Part shown: piece by piece, positions 1 to 9,725 of the stretch
How the letters are laid out: the number at the start of each line of letters is the position of its first letter
Position numbering within the stretch: position 1 is the first letter of the stretch
Assembly (NCBI GenBank): GCA_963776465.1
Contig: CAVZMV010000001.1
Span: forward strand, 434,001 to 498,000
Length of the DNA: 64,000 bases
Origin: DASRHK01 sp963776465
GTDB lineage: Bacteria; Pseudomonadota; Gammaproteobacteria; Nevskiales; Nevskiaceae
Direction of reading: 5' to 3'
The notes under the pieces: model-generated
What the model saw: only the letters and a program-made list of their open reading frames with translations
Database searches by the model: none
Told to the model about the DNA's origin: nothing
Translations under genes and position numbers: made by a program

Positions 1-898
<898 letters not shown>

Positions 899-949
899 TG
901 CATTCCTCCTTGAGCCGACAGCTCCTGGAGGCAGCCTAAAGCAAGCGTT

Positions 950-2410
<1,461 letters not shown>

Positions 2411-2529
2411 GATCGGTCCAGGCGTTTTGGAGGCGAGGGAGTCTAGCAGCGGCGGTGAAAAGTACGTTCCCGAACAGACGCTCCTACGCCCCCGAATTAC
2501 CTTCTGCCCATCAACAGAGGAGTGGGCAC

Positions 2530-3477
2530 ATGAATTCGATCACTGGCTCGGGCCGTCGGCTCGCGAACATCCTTGCGTCGATCGCCGCGGCAGCCGCGTG
2601 CGTGTCGACCCCCGCGCACGCCGATGACGCGGCCATGCAGGCCGCCGCAACGTCGACACGTACCCAGTGGAACGTGATGGTCGGCCGGGCGCGCGACCAG
2701 CAGGCCGGGATGATCGCTCCCAAGGCCGCCACGCCGCCGGTGATCAACTCGGTGTCGATCGCGGCGGGGACCAATGCCAACGTCACCAACTTCCCCAAGC
2801 CGGTGCGCGTTAACCTCAACGTCAGCAGCGTGGCGGGCGTGCGCAGCATCCTGATCGACGTGCGCAGCCGCGACTTTGCGCAGGGCCACCGCCGCGAGGT
2901 CGTGCTGCCGTACCTGCACAAGACCGGCGTCATCGGCGTCGAGACCCTGCCCTTCGTCAGCCACAACATGCCGGGCAACTACGACGTCCGCTTCGTCGGC
3001 GTCTGCGACATCCTGGGCCAGTGCACCGAGCAGGACTTCTATGGCACGGATCCCGTCGCCGGTCGCGCGTTCGCGCTGACCAATTCGCGCCCCCCCGATC
3101 TGAGCAAGCCGAGCATCTACAGCGCGGCGCTGAACACCGCGACCCTCACCACGCATTCCACCGGCGAGGCGCTGGTGAACCTGGCCCTCGGCATCGATGA
3201 CACGGTGACCGGCGCGGTCGGCGTCAGCGTCTGCGCCCGTCCGGCGTCCGAGGCCTACGAGGTCTGCGGCTACTGGGACCTGCCCTCGGCGATGAAGCAC
3301 GGCGTCCAGAAAGTGACCATCCCGTTCGAAGGCAACTCGCACGAGACGGGCACCTGGCACATCGCCGTGGTGGAGATCGTCGACCGCGTCGGCAACCAGC
3401 TCTTCCAGATCGACCCGACCGCGCTCGACACCATGTTCCCCGGCGGCCGCACGTTCACGCTTAGCAACGGCTCCTGA
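2530..3477 (+). CDS. Secreted protein of unknown function
   Basis: The start at 2530 is preferred over an upstream ATG at 2455 because it follows AGAGGAGT at ribosome-site distance and opens a normal signal peptide. That is a charged n-region, the hydrophobic stretch LANILASIAAAAAC and a likely cleavage after AHA. The mature part, about 280 residues, is rich in beta-prone Val/Thr stretches and has four or more cysteines, suggesting an immunoglobulin-like extracellular protein. I recognise no named family. It stands alone, diverging from the M20 peptidase, and is followed by a strong hairpin. Confidence 0.75.
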   Translation: MNSITGSGRRLANILASIAAAAACVSTPAHADDAAMQAAATSTRTQWNVMVGRARDQQAGMIAPKAATPPVINSVSIAAGTNANVTNFPKPVRVNLNVSSVAGVRSILIDVRSRDFAQGHRREVVLPYLHKTGVIGVETLPFVSHNMPGNYDVRFVGVCDILGQCTEQDFYGTDPVAGRAFALTNSRPPDLSKPSIYSAALNTATLTTHSTGEALVNLALGIDDTVTGAVGVSVCARPASEAYEVCGYWDLPSAMKHGVQKVTIPFEGNSHETGTWHIAVVEIVDRVGNQLFQIDPTALDTMFPGGRTFTLSNGS

Positions 3478-3487
3478 TCCCCCAGTC

Positions 3488-3523
3488 CACGTAGCGCGCT
3501 CCAGGGACGGAACGCGCTACGTG
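3488..3523 (+). terminator. Hairpin after the secreted-protein gene
   Basis: Perfect 11-bp inverted repeat (3488-3498 pairs with 3513-3523) starting 10 bases after the stop codon at 3477. There is no T-run, so it may act as a transcript-stabilising or weak terminator structure. Confidence 0.5.
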
Positions 3524-3692
3524 CGACTTCTGTGGAGTTGGCGTCCTCGGCAGGAATCGACAATTTCGTCTGGAACGAAATTGAGCGAGCGCAGCGAGTC
3601 CTGAAGCGAAGCGAAGGACGCGACCCACGGATGGGTCGCGCTACTTGCGACCGTGGGAGCAGGTGAGATCCTGCCGGGAGAGCCAACGAAAA
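3524..3692. other. Hairpin-rich intergenic stretch
   Basis: No gene seen. It holds a duplicated tRNA 3' fragment (3537-3560, listed separately), and a perfect 9-bp inverted repeat with a 4-base loop (3619-3627 with 3632-3640). Short repeats of GAGCGAGCGCAGCGAG type lie between them. The density of inverted repeats next to a tRNA insertion site suggests remnants of earlier insertions. Confidence 0.5.
3537..3560 (-). repeat. Duplicate of the tRNA-Arg 3' end
   Basis: These 24 bases are identical to 3716-3739, the CCA, acceptor and T-arm end of the tRNA-Arg gene, in the same orientation, 179 bp away. A partial tRNA 3' copy is the usual scar of an element that once integrated at the 3' end of the gene. 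Confidence 0.7.
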
Positions 3693-3711
3693 GGGCTCGC
3701 TATGCGAGCCC
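3693..3711 (-). terminator. Rho-independent terminator of tRNA-Arg
   Basis: Read on the minus strand, GGGCTCGC pairs with GCGAGCCC around a 3-base loop and is followed by TTTT. It begins 7 bases beyond the tRNA 3' CCA. Confidence 0.85.
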
Positions 3712-3717
3712 GCTCGT

Positions 3718-3793
3718 TGGCGTCCTCGGCAGGAATCGAACCTGCGACCTGCCGCTTAGGAGGCGGCCGCTCTATCCACTGAGCTACGAGGAC
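3718..3793 (-). tRNA. tRNA-Arg(CCU)
   Basis: A complete 76-base cloverleaf on the minus strand: acceptor GTCCTCG pairs with CGAGGAC, the D-arm is GCTCAGTGGATAGAGC, the anticodon loop CTCCTAA reads CCU, the T-loop is GGTTCGATTCC, and the 3' CCA is encoded. The 5' 45 bases and the base before them are repeated exactly at 17651-17696, so an element has integrated on the 5' side of this gene. The promoter now upstream must therefore be supplied by the element. Confidence 0.95.
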
Positions 3794-3794
3794 G
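3749..3794 (-). repeat. attachment site, left end (overlaps tRNA-Arg)
   Basis: 46 bp identical to 17651-17696, same orientation. It spans the tRNA from one base before its 5' end through the anticodon arm. These two copies bracket the integrase-bearing element. Confidence 0.9.
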
Positions 3795-3906
3795 GTATTG
3801 CGATTCTAAAGCCCTAACCCACTGACGGCACACGCCGGATCGCGTGTTGTTAGCTGCACGTCGCAGCGAGCGAATACTTGAGGTGGCCCGTTGCGGTGTC
3901 AATCCG

Positions 3907-3926
3907 GTTGTGACGCAGGTGTGACA
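3907..3926 (+). repeat. Element end repeat, left
   Basis: Two GTGAC-type half sites in tandem (TTGTGAC then GTGTGACA). 18 of 20 bases match 17540-17559 at the other end. It lies 112 bases inside the left attachment site; the right copy is 91 bases inside its site. Candidate integrase arm-binding site. Confidence 0.6.
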
Positions 3927-3939
3927 GCGCGACTTGCAG

Positions 3940-5163
3940 TCAGCGCAAGGGCTTTGATGATTGTTCGGAAGCGACCCTCGGCGGAATTCGACTCCGAATG
4001 TGAACGCTTCCATTCTTCGCGAACAGCATGCAGCGGTTCATCAAATTGTAGTCCAGCAGAGTTGCTTCTCCTGAACTGCCCTTGAGCAGAAGGATGAACT
4101 CCCGCAAATCGAGGAGCTGAAAGAATGCGCCGGTCGAGCGAATCGCATCCATGAGTTGTGATTCAATCTCGCTCCAGTCGCCCCAATGCATGAGTTCTGT
4201 TATTAGGACGATGCAATGTGGGGGCTTGTCGCGCACAAGATTCAACTCATTGCCATCGTCATCGAAGACTTTCTCGCCGCGTGCTAGCGCACTTGCTGCT
4301 CCAACCAGTTGCGCAATCGCTTTCTTAACCTGCTTTTGAACCCCCTTCGTCCGCCGAGCTTGATCCCGGTCGAATCCAGCGTTCAGAACGGACAAATCCT
4401 TCGCTTCAATCAGAAAGCATCCGTATTCGTGGGAGGCCAAAACATCTGTCAGCTCACGCATCTTTTTGCCGATCTTGACCTGCGGACCCTTGTGGAGCGT
4501 GAGCGGAAAGACTGACTCAAGAGAAGCCCATACCGCACGCTCAAACATCTCCCCCTCGTCCCTATCATCAAGAGTAATGGTGTGATATCCGCGCATTCCG
4601 ACGAACGAGATATTGTTCGTCCGCCACGCCTCAAGGATTGTTGGGATTTGAAGGGTCGGAATGTAGACCGCTCCTGCATGGGCCTGCGTGCCATCTACGG
4701 AGTAGGCGAAGCAATCGAGCGACGCGGAGCAGTCTGCCGTGAAGGGGCCTACATAGAGTTGCTCAACCTCGCCCATCATCGCTCTGACCCGGACCGCATC
4801 GCCTTCGGCCAGCGCCACATTCGACCATGCCAAGCAAACATCCATCTCGTTGAACAGAAAAACCGGCAGCTGTCGAGCGTCGAGCGCTCGATCGAGGGCT
4901 TGATGCTCCTCCAGTTCGCGTTGCATTCCAGATATGAAGATGGGCGCATCCGGCATGTCGAGTATTCGCACGCCCGTGCAGAGGTGTTTGGCGCGCTTCC
5001 CGAACACCAACTCAAGCGGGCAACCAGCAAGCAGGGCCTTGATGCTGGAACTAGGCGCCTTGATGAGAAGCGCCAATTCCTTGCCCCCGTTGGCGGGGAC
5101 ATACCACACCGAGGCTTCCTCGGACCTCATTTCTCGGTATACGCGGGCGCTGGGAAGATGCAT
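3940..5163 (-). CDS. Unknown protein with PD-(D/E)XK nuclease-like motif
   Basis: 407 residues, no named family recognised. Residues 225-260 read ...KIGKKMRELTDVLASH then CFLIEAKDL. This gives an Asp (D240) on one strand and E253-A-K255 on the next, the usual spacing of a PD-(D/E)XK nuclease core. The segment after it (about 265-300, basic and helical, QARRTKGVQKQVKKAIAQL) fits the next helix. The first 200 residues have no recognisable motif. The start lies 15 bases after the stop of the 187-residue gene at 5179-5742, so the two form a likely two-gene operon. A DNA-targeting defence role is inferred from the motif and the island setting only. Confidence 0.7.
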   Translation of the reverse strand: MHLPSARVYREMRSEEASVWYVPANGGKELALLIKAPSSSIKALLAGCPLELVFGKRAKHLCTGVRILDMPDAPIFISGMQRELEEHQALDRALDARQLPVFLFNEMDVCLAWSNVALAEGDAVRVRAMMGEVEQLYVGPFTADCSASLDCFAYSVDGTQAHAGAVYIPTLQIPTILEAWRTNNISFVGMRGYHTITLDDRDEGEMFERAVWASLESVFPLTLHKGPQVKIGKKMRELTDVLASHEYGCFLIEAKDLSVLNAGFDRDQARRTKGVQKQVKKAIAQLVGAASALARGEKVFDDDGNELNLVRDKPPHCIVLITELMHWGDWSEIESQLMDAIRSTGAFFQLLDLREFILLLKGSSGEATLLDYNLMNRCMLFAKNGSVHIRSRIPPRVASEQSSKPLR

Positions 5164-5178
5164 GTAGCTCGCGACGCG

Positions 5179-5742
5179 TCAGCCTTGTCTGAAGACGAAA
5201 TAGTCGCCGTCTCGATACGCGAATCCGTTGGGTTCGAACAACTGTGAAGCAGGCGTAATGCTCGCCTCGCGAAGACCGTAGTAGAGCACCAGCAACACGA
5301 ACAATCCGGCCGCAGCGTTTAGAACATGCTCCAGACTGGCCTTATCGAAGTGTTCGGAGCGGTGATGTTTCACCTTGTTGTTTGCCGTCCACCATAGGGG
5401 CGGCCGATCTTGTCTTGACCAGTTTGTCCATGGGGTCAAAGTAAGTCCGAATCGCGGAACCTCGACCTGATTCGTCGGTAGCGTCGGATACTGGCTCACT
5501 AGGACGGCCTGATAACGGTTGATGCTGCCGACGGATTTTGCTGGCGCTATCCGCTTGCATAGTGCCTTCCCCACAACATCCACCTCGGAAGCGCAGACCA
5601 TCAGAAGCCGAGCGAGCTCCAGCGAATAGCACTTGAAGTTTGCCTCCGAGAATTCAATCCACCGGGACAAGCCAAACAAGTCTTCCTCTATGCAGAGGAA
5701 GTAGTTCCAGTGTTTGGGAATCTTTCGAACCTGTATCCCCAT
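5179..5742 (-). CDS. Unknown protein with N-x-K-x-K-H-H-R motif (HEPN-like?)
   Basis: 187 residues, mostly helical, unrecognised. The most striking segment is WWTANNKVKHHRSEHFDKAS at 117-136, followed by a long hydrophobic helix (about 138-157). An Asn/Lys/His/Arg cluster ahead of a terminal helix recalls the HEPN fold, whose catalytic motif is R-x4-6-H, but the order here differs, so this is only a suggestion. The helix could also be a membrane segment. It is the first gene of the pair with 3940-5163. Its start is about 46 bases from a perfect palindrome at 5788-5810. Confidence 0.65.
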   Translation of the reverse strand: MGIQVRKIPKHWNYFLCIEEDLFGLSRWIEFSEANFKCYSLELARLLMVCASEVDVVGKALCKRIAPAKSVGSINRYQAVLVSQYPTLPTNQVEVPRFGLTLTPWTNWSRQDRPPLWWTANNKVKHHRSEHFDKASLEHVLNAAAGLFVLLVLYYGLREASITPASQLFEPNGFAYRDGDYFVFRQG

Positions 5743-5787
5743 AAGCGCACCTCTATCCAGCCGTTAAGTTCGGAACGCTGGGCCAAC

Positions 5788-5810
5788 AAACCCCTGAATC
5801 TCAGGGGTTT
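5788..5810. promoter_or_regulatory. Perfect palindrome between divergent operons
   Basis: AAACCCCTGA pairs exactly with TCAGGGGTTT around a 3-base centre. It lies between the divergent starts at 5742 (minus) and 5860 (plus), so it could be a shared operator. As a hairpin it could also act as a weak terminator, but both neighbouring genes read away from it, which favours an operator. Confidence 0.5.
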
Positions 5811-5859
5811 CAGGTTAGCCAATGGTAGGATCGCTCGGGACTTCCTGGGTAGTTAGCCG

Positions 5860-8037
5860 ATGTTGAGCAGACCCGTTCCATCACCTGGTGCGGACCATTT
5901 TGGTGTTCTTGAAGGCTTTGCCGCCACGGAGCCTTGGCTCGATCACGTCTCCCGGGCATCTGATGCCCATGGAAATGAGCTTGGCTTTTTTGCTCGCAAA
6001 GTGTTCGAGCAATTTGCCCGTCGGGGTGGCCTCTACGTCCTCATCGATCAGTCAGCGAAACCGGCGGTCTATGTAGGCCACCTCCTGTTCGATCTGCGAT
6101 ATCCGCGCGCTCACGTTCGTCAGATGTTCACGCTGGCGGAGTATCGGCGGCGTGGGGCAGCCTCGGCACTGCTGAATCAGCTTCGAGCATCACTGACCCA
6201 GGGAGGTTACATCTCCATCTACGCGCGGGTTGCCGAGGATCTGCGTGAGGCAAACGCGTTTTGGCACGGTCAACGCTTCTACGTGCAGCGGTCTGTCCTT
6301 GGCGGGGCTACAAAAAACCGCCAGATACTCGTCCGCTGTCACGAGCTAGAGTCACCCCAACTCTTTCCGCCCAGCGGTCTCAACGAACACAACCCTCTGG
6401 GTCTGTTGACCGCCTCGACAAGCGATCTGCCGATGTTCTTGCTCGACATGAACGTATTGTTCGATGCACAACCTCGTCGGCTTCGGCGCAGCGAGGTCGT
6501 CGGGTTATTTCAAGCCGAGCGCATGGGTTTCTGCCGACTGGCAATCAGCGATGAAGTTAGGCAGGAGCTTCAGCGAACAGCCCTGCAGGGCAAAACGACG
6601 GACCCAATGGGAGCGTATATCGATACTTTCCCCTGCGTTCCGGTAGGGCAGAACGCCGATTCGATCTGCGCCCAGCTAGCCGCAATCGTCTTTCCAGAAG
6701 CCGCAAATGGGAACGTGCTGACCGCCCGCCAAACATCGGACCTACGACACATCGCGGCCGTAATAGCCAATGACCTAGGCGGTCTCATCACTGCCGATGA
6801 AGCGCTCCTTCGCGCCGCGCCTGCGATCGAAGAGAAGTTCGGCGTTCAAATCGTGTCTTCTGGCTATTTTCTTGCGGACGAAGCCACAAGGACCGACGAC
6901 TTCGAGTCCATAACCAAAGAGACCTTGCGGCTTTGCACGGTCTCAAGCGACGTGGACGCTGCCGTGCGCGCGATGCTCAGCGAGGGTGTGCAGATTTCCG
7001 GCTCAGAGATCGCTAGTCGTTGGCTGTCTATCGACAGCCAGAATCGAGTCGCCATCCGATGCGCCGCATGGGCGGGGTCGAAGTGTATCGGCTACATAAC
7101 GTGGCCCGCCCGCACACCGATCGGCGCGGTTGTTGTTCGTGCAGCGCTGGATGAATCACACGCGCAAGCACTCGATGCTGCGCGCACGCTGCTGCTCTAC
7201 TTGCTGGAACGGCTGACCGGAGAGGGGCCTCGGCAAGTTCGGTTGGAATTGCCTGCTCATCAGTCAAACCTTCGTGAGGTGGCAGTCGGCTTGGGATTTG
7301 CTGGGTCTCCGAAGGAGAGCTATCTCGTTAAGTCGATCCTGGGGCGGGTTCTCACGCGCACAAATTGGGCGGCCGGCCATGAACTCCTCACTTCCGTTGG
7401 AGGCCCGAAGCTCCCAGCGCAGATTCCAACCTTCCGATGCGTCGAGCAACAGCTCGCGTTGCTGACGCCAGAGGGCAATAAGGTCCACATCCCATTGGAT
7501 CGGCTGGAATCGCTACTCTCACCCGCTCTACTGTGTCTGCCCGGACGCCCCGCTGTCATCTGTCCTGTCCGGCGACAGTATGGCGAGCCGCTACTCGGTT
7601 ACTCGCCTCAGACTTCGCTCCTGCCGCAACTTACGGCATCGCTCTTCACGGAGCGGCTTTATGTAGGAGACCCCAAAACTCTGAGACACGTCAGGCGCGG
7701 CACGCTGGTCCTTTTTTATGAGTCTAGTAAGGCAAAAGGCCGATCCGAAGTGGTGTCGCTCGCTCGGGTCAGGGAGGCATACCTCAAGCCCACCGACTCG
7801 TTTGGCGCGAATGACCTCAAGAACTCAGTGCTGACGACGAAACACTTGCCTAAGATCGGGAAATCCGAGATGAAAGCGGCGATTGTCTTTGACAACATCT
7901 TTACGCTCCCAAACGCAGTTGGTCTGGCGACGCTGAAGCGCCTTGGGTGTGGGCGTCCGAACGACTTGATCACGACAAAGCCAATCTCTGACCAGCAGCT
8001 CCAGGCGATTCTTGAGGAGGCATTCAGTGCCAACTGA
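5860..8037 (+). CDS. Multidomain GNAT - PIN - GNAT-like - PUA-like protein
   Basis: 725 residues with an unusual domain order. Residues about 60-160 read as a GNAT acetyltransferase: an acetyl-CoA loop RRRGAASALL at 97-106 and the final strand AFWHGQRFYVQRS. Residues 192-340 read as a PIN nuclease with the expected acidic set: LLDMN (D196), SDEVRQEL (E232/E236), TSDLRH (D294), and ITADEALL (D313). Residues about 385-500 resemble a second GNAT half without a clear cofactor loop. Residues about 625-680 (RLYVGD, RRGTLVLFYE, EVVSLARV) look like a PUA/ASCH-type beta barrel. The next gene overlaps its end by 11 bases and is itself an ASCH protein, so they are translationally coupled. The mix of tRNA- or RNA-acting folds suggests RNA modification and cleavage, perhaps as a toxin. 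The function is unknown. Confidence 0.8.
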   Translation: MLSRPVPSPGADHFGVLEGFAATEPWLDHVSRASDAHGNELGFFARKVFEQFARRGGLYVLIDQSAKPAVYVGHLLFDLRYPRAHVRQMFTLAEYRRRGAASALLNQLRASLTQGGYISIYARVAEDLREANAFWHGQRFYVQRSVLGGATKNRQILVRCHELESPQLFPPSGLNEHNPLGLLTASTSDLPMFLLDMNVLFDAQPRRLRRSEVVGLFQAERMGFCRLAISDEVRQELQRTALQGKTTDPMGAYIDTFPCVPVGQNADSICAQLAAIVFPEAANGNVLTARQTSDLRHIAAVIANDLGGLITADEALLRAAPAIEEKFGVQIVSSGYFLADEATRTDDFESITKETLRLCTVSSDVDAAVRAMLSEGVQISGSEIASRWLSIDSQNRVAIRCAAWAGSKCIGYITWPARTPIGAVVVRAALDESHAQALDAARTLLLYLLERLTGEGPRQVRLELPAHQSNLREVAVGLGFAGSPKESYLVKSILGRVLTRTNWAAGHELLTSVGGPKLPAQIPTFRCVEQQLALLTPEGNKVHIPLDRLESLLSPALLCLPGRPAVICPVRRQYGEPLLGYSPQTSLLPQLTASLFTERLYVGDPKTLRHVRRGTLVLFYESSKAKGRSEVVSLARVREAYLKPTDSFGANDLKNSVLTTKHLPKIGKSEMKAAIVFDNIFTLPNAVGLATLKRLGCGRPNDLITTKPISDQQLQAILEEAFSAN

Positions 8038-8464
8038 TGCAGGGCACATTCTCATTTCGCTAGAACCTCGCCACGCTGAAAACATTCTTGCCGGCCGCAA
8101 GCAAGTCGAATTGCGAAAGCGAGTGATGAAGATAGTTCCGGGAACAACGGTGTGGATTTATGTGAAGTTGCCCGTGGGCTGCATAGTCGGGTCGGCACGA
8201 ATCGGAGCAACTGACGCCTCTTCGCCATCCGCCCTCTGGCGACGTTATGGGTCCGTGTCCGGCTTAACCAAACGTGAGTTCTTCGAATACTTTGATGGTT
8301 CGCAACTAGGTATTGCGCTGACATTGGAGGGCTCCAGTCGTTTGCGAAACTACATCTCTCTCGATGCGTTGCGCGAACTCTGCGAGAGCTTTCAGCCTCC
8401 TCAATTCTTCGCTCGATTGTCGGCAGACCATCCAATACACGATGCCGTGATTTCATCGGCCTGA
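8027..8464 (+). CDS. ASCH domain protein
   Basis: About 145 residues from a GTG at 8027, chosen because GAGGAGG sits 6 bases upstream. Translation starts inside the end of the previous gene. The opening ILISLEPRHAENILAGRKQV followed by ELRKR is the typical first strand, helix and basic strand of ASCH/PUA-like folds. A later helical insertion carries RYGSVSGLTKREFFEYFDG, and the terminal strand follows. ASCH domains bind RNA, and some act as N4-acetylcytidine amidohydrolases or are tied to toxin systems. Coupling to the GNAT-PIN protein suggests they act on the same RNA. Confidence 0.8.
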   Translation: MPTDAGHILISLEPRHAENILAGRKQVELRKRVMKIVPGTTVWIYVKLPVGCIVGSARIGATDASSPSALWRRYGSVSGLTKREFFEYFDGSQLGIALTLEGSSRLRNYISLDALRELCESFQPPQFFARLSADHPIHDAVISSA

Positions 8465-8470
8465 CACTGC

Positions 8471-8914
8471 ATGACCTACGAAGTCGCCGAGCTTCGCAAC
8501 GACCAGCGGTGGGCTTATCTTTGTGCGCTCGACGAGGAACTGCTCAAGGGCGGCGTCATCTTGTCGGAATGGTGCTCACTAATCATTTGTGAGGCAGATG
8601 AAGCATTCGCTGCAGGCGCCTATCTCGGTTCCGTCCTTACTGCTGTCGCAGGCATAGAAGCGTTCCTCCGCTTCGATATGCAGGTGAGTGGATCGTCGCA
8701 TGGCCTTTCGAAGCTAATCGACTCTGCACCGCTCGATGCGGGCCTCAAAGCCGACCTGCACGCACTCCGAAAGTATAGGAACGAGTGGGTCCACGTGGAC
8801 GATCCGAACGACGATGAGAAGCTCGCTGCTCGGTCATCTGACGATCTTCGAAATGCCGCATTTCACGCAATGCGGTGCTTGCGGCGAACGCTATATGCAA
8901 ATCAATGGGTATGA
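8471..8914 (+). CDS. HEPN domain protein
   Basis: 147 residues, helical. ALRKYRNEWVHVDDP at 98-112 contains R103-N104-x3-H108, the standard R-x4-6-H catalytic motif of HEPN ribonucleases. The motif is embedded in the expected helix-loop, followed by a final helix with alternating Ala/Leu. It starts 6 bases after the ASCH stop, so it belongs to the same operon. HEPN proteins are common RNase toxins in toxin-antitoxin and abortive-infection systems. Whether this one is a toxin, or a neutralised partner of the PIN protein, cannot be told. Confidence 0.8.
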   Translation: MTYEVAELRNDQRWAYLCALDEELLKGGVILSEWCSLIICEADEAFAAGAYLGSVLTAVAGIEAFLRFDMQVSGSSHGLSKLIDSAPLDAGLKADLHALRKYRNEWVHVDDPNDDEKLAARSSDDLRNAAFHAMRCLRRTLYANQWV

Positions 8915-8982
8915 CGGGCTAGATCAAGCGGACAAAGGCGAGCGACCGCTCTTCATCCACGGATAGCCAGGGCGACATTCCT

Positions 8983-9705
8983 ATGGCGCTTACCCAAATG
9001 CAGCTCATCCAATCGCTCGGTGAGGCGATGGCCTGGTTTGAGCGCGAACTACAGTGGGGCGTGCCACCAACGGAGCTGCGACACTTGTGCGGGCGAATTG
9101 GCGAGCTTTACGCCGCACTCATTACCAACGGTCAGATGGCCGTTGCTGTCAACCAGCAGGGATATGACGTTGTGAGCGGCAAGGGCGAGCGGATATCCGT
9201 CAAGACGACCGCCATGATGGGCGGCAGCGGACACGTTTCGTTCAATCCAAGGTCGCTGTTGCAGGTTGATCGCGTTATCGTGCTGCGCGTGAACACCGAG
9301 GAAATGCAGGTTGAAATTCTCCTTGACGCACCAGTGGCCGAAGCTACGGCGCTGATGACGGCGGAGGGTGAGGCGAAACGCACGCTTTCTTTGAGCCGCC
9401 TCATGACGAAGAGCAAGCCGCGCAGTGAACAGAAATCACTCAAAGAAGTTGGCTACAACGCCTATGTCATTCGCGAGCTTGAGAGCGGGACCATTGAGGT
9501 TGAGAAGGATGGCGCTGCTCTGAGTCCTGTTAGACCTGTGCTGCGTGAACTAGCGCGACAACTCAGCGTGCCCTTAGTGAGCGTTAACGGCGTTGAGCTA
9601 AACACTCGCCAACTCGGCAGCAATGTAATGAAGAGCATTGCCATGCTCGATCCGGCCGCACAGAACGCCGTTCCGCTGAAGGATTCTTCCGAGGGCGCGC
9701 CCTGA
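8983..9705 (+). CDS. PD-(D/E)XK nuclease-like protein
   Basis: 240 residues. The first 80 residues resemble a group of small nuclease-like proteins: RIGELYAAL (E41), GYDVVSGKGERISVKTT (D62 and S72-V-K74). That is E...D...xVK, a PD-(D/E)XK core in which the residue two before Lys is Ser, not Glu/Gln. This could weaken or abolish cleavage or shift the acidic residue elsewhere. The C-terminal part (about 150-240) is unrecognised. It begins 68 bases after the HEPN gene in the same direction and ends 20 bases from a convergent gene, so it probably closes the four-gene operon. Confidence 0.7.
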   Translation: MALTQMQLIQSLGEAMAWFERELQWGVPPTELRHLCGRIGELYAALITNGQMAVAVNQQGYDVVSGKGERISVKTTAMMGGSGHVSFNPRSLLQVDRVIVLRVNTEEMQVEILLDAPVAEATALMTAEGEAKRTLSLSRLMTKSKPRSEQKSLKEVGYNAYVIRELESGTIEVEKDGAALSPVRPVLRELARQLSVPLVSVNGVELNTRQLGSNVMKSIAMLDPAAQNAVPLKDSSEGAP

Positions 9706-9725
9706 TCCGGCCAATACGGGAGGTC

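Noticed and set aside
8012..8026. TTG start for the ASCH gene
   Set aside because: The GAGGAGG ribosome site would lie inside the coding sequence; GTG 8027 has correct spacing.
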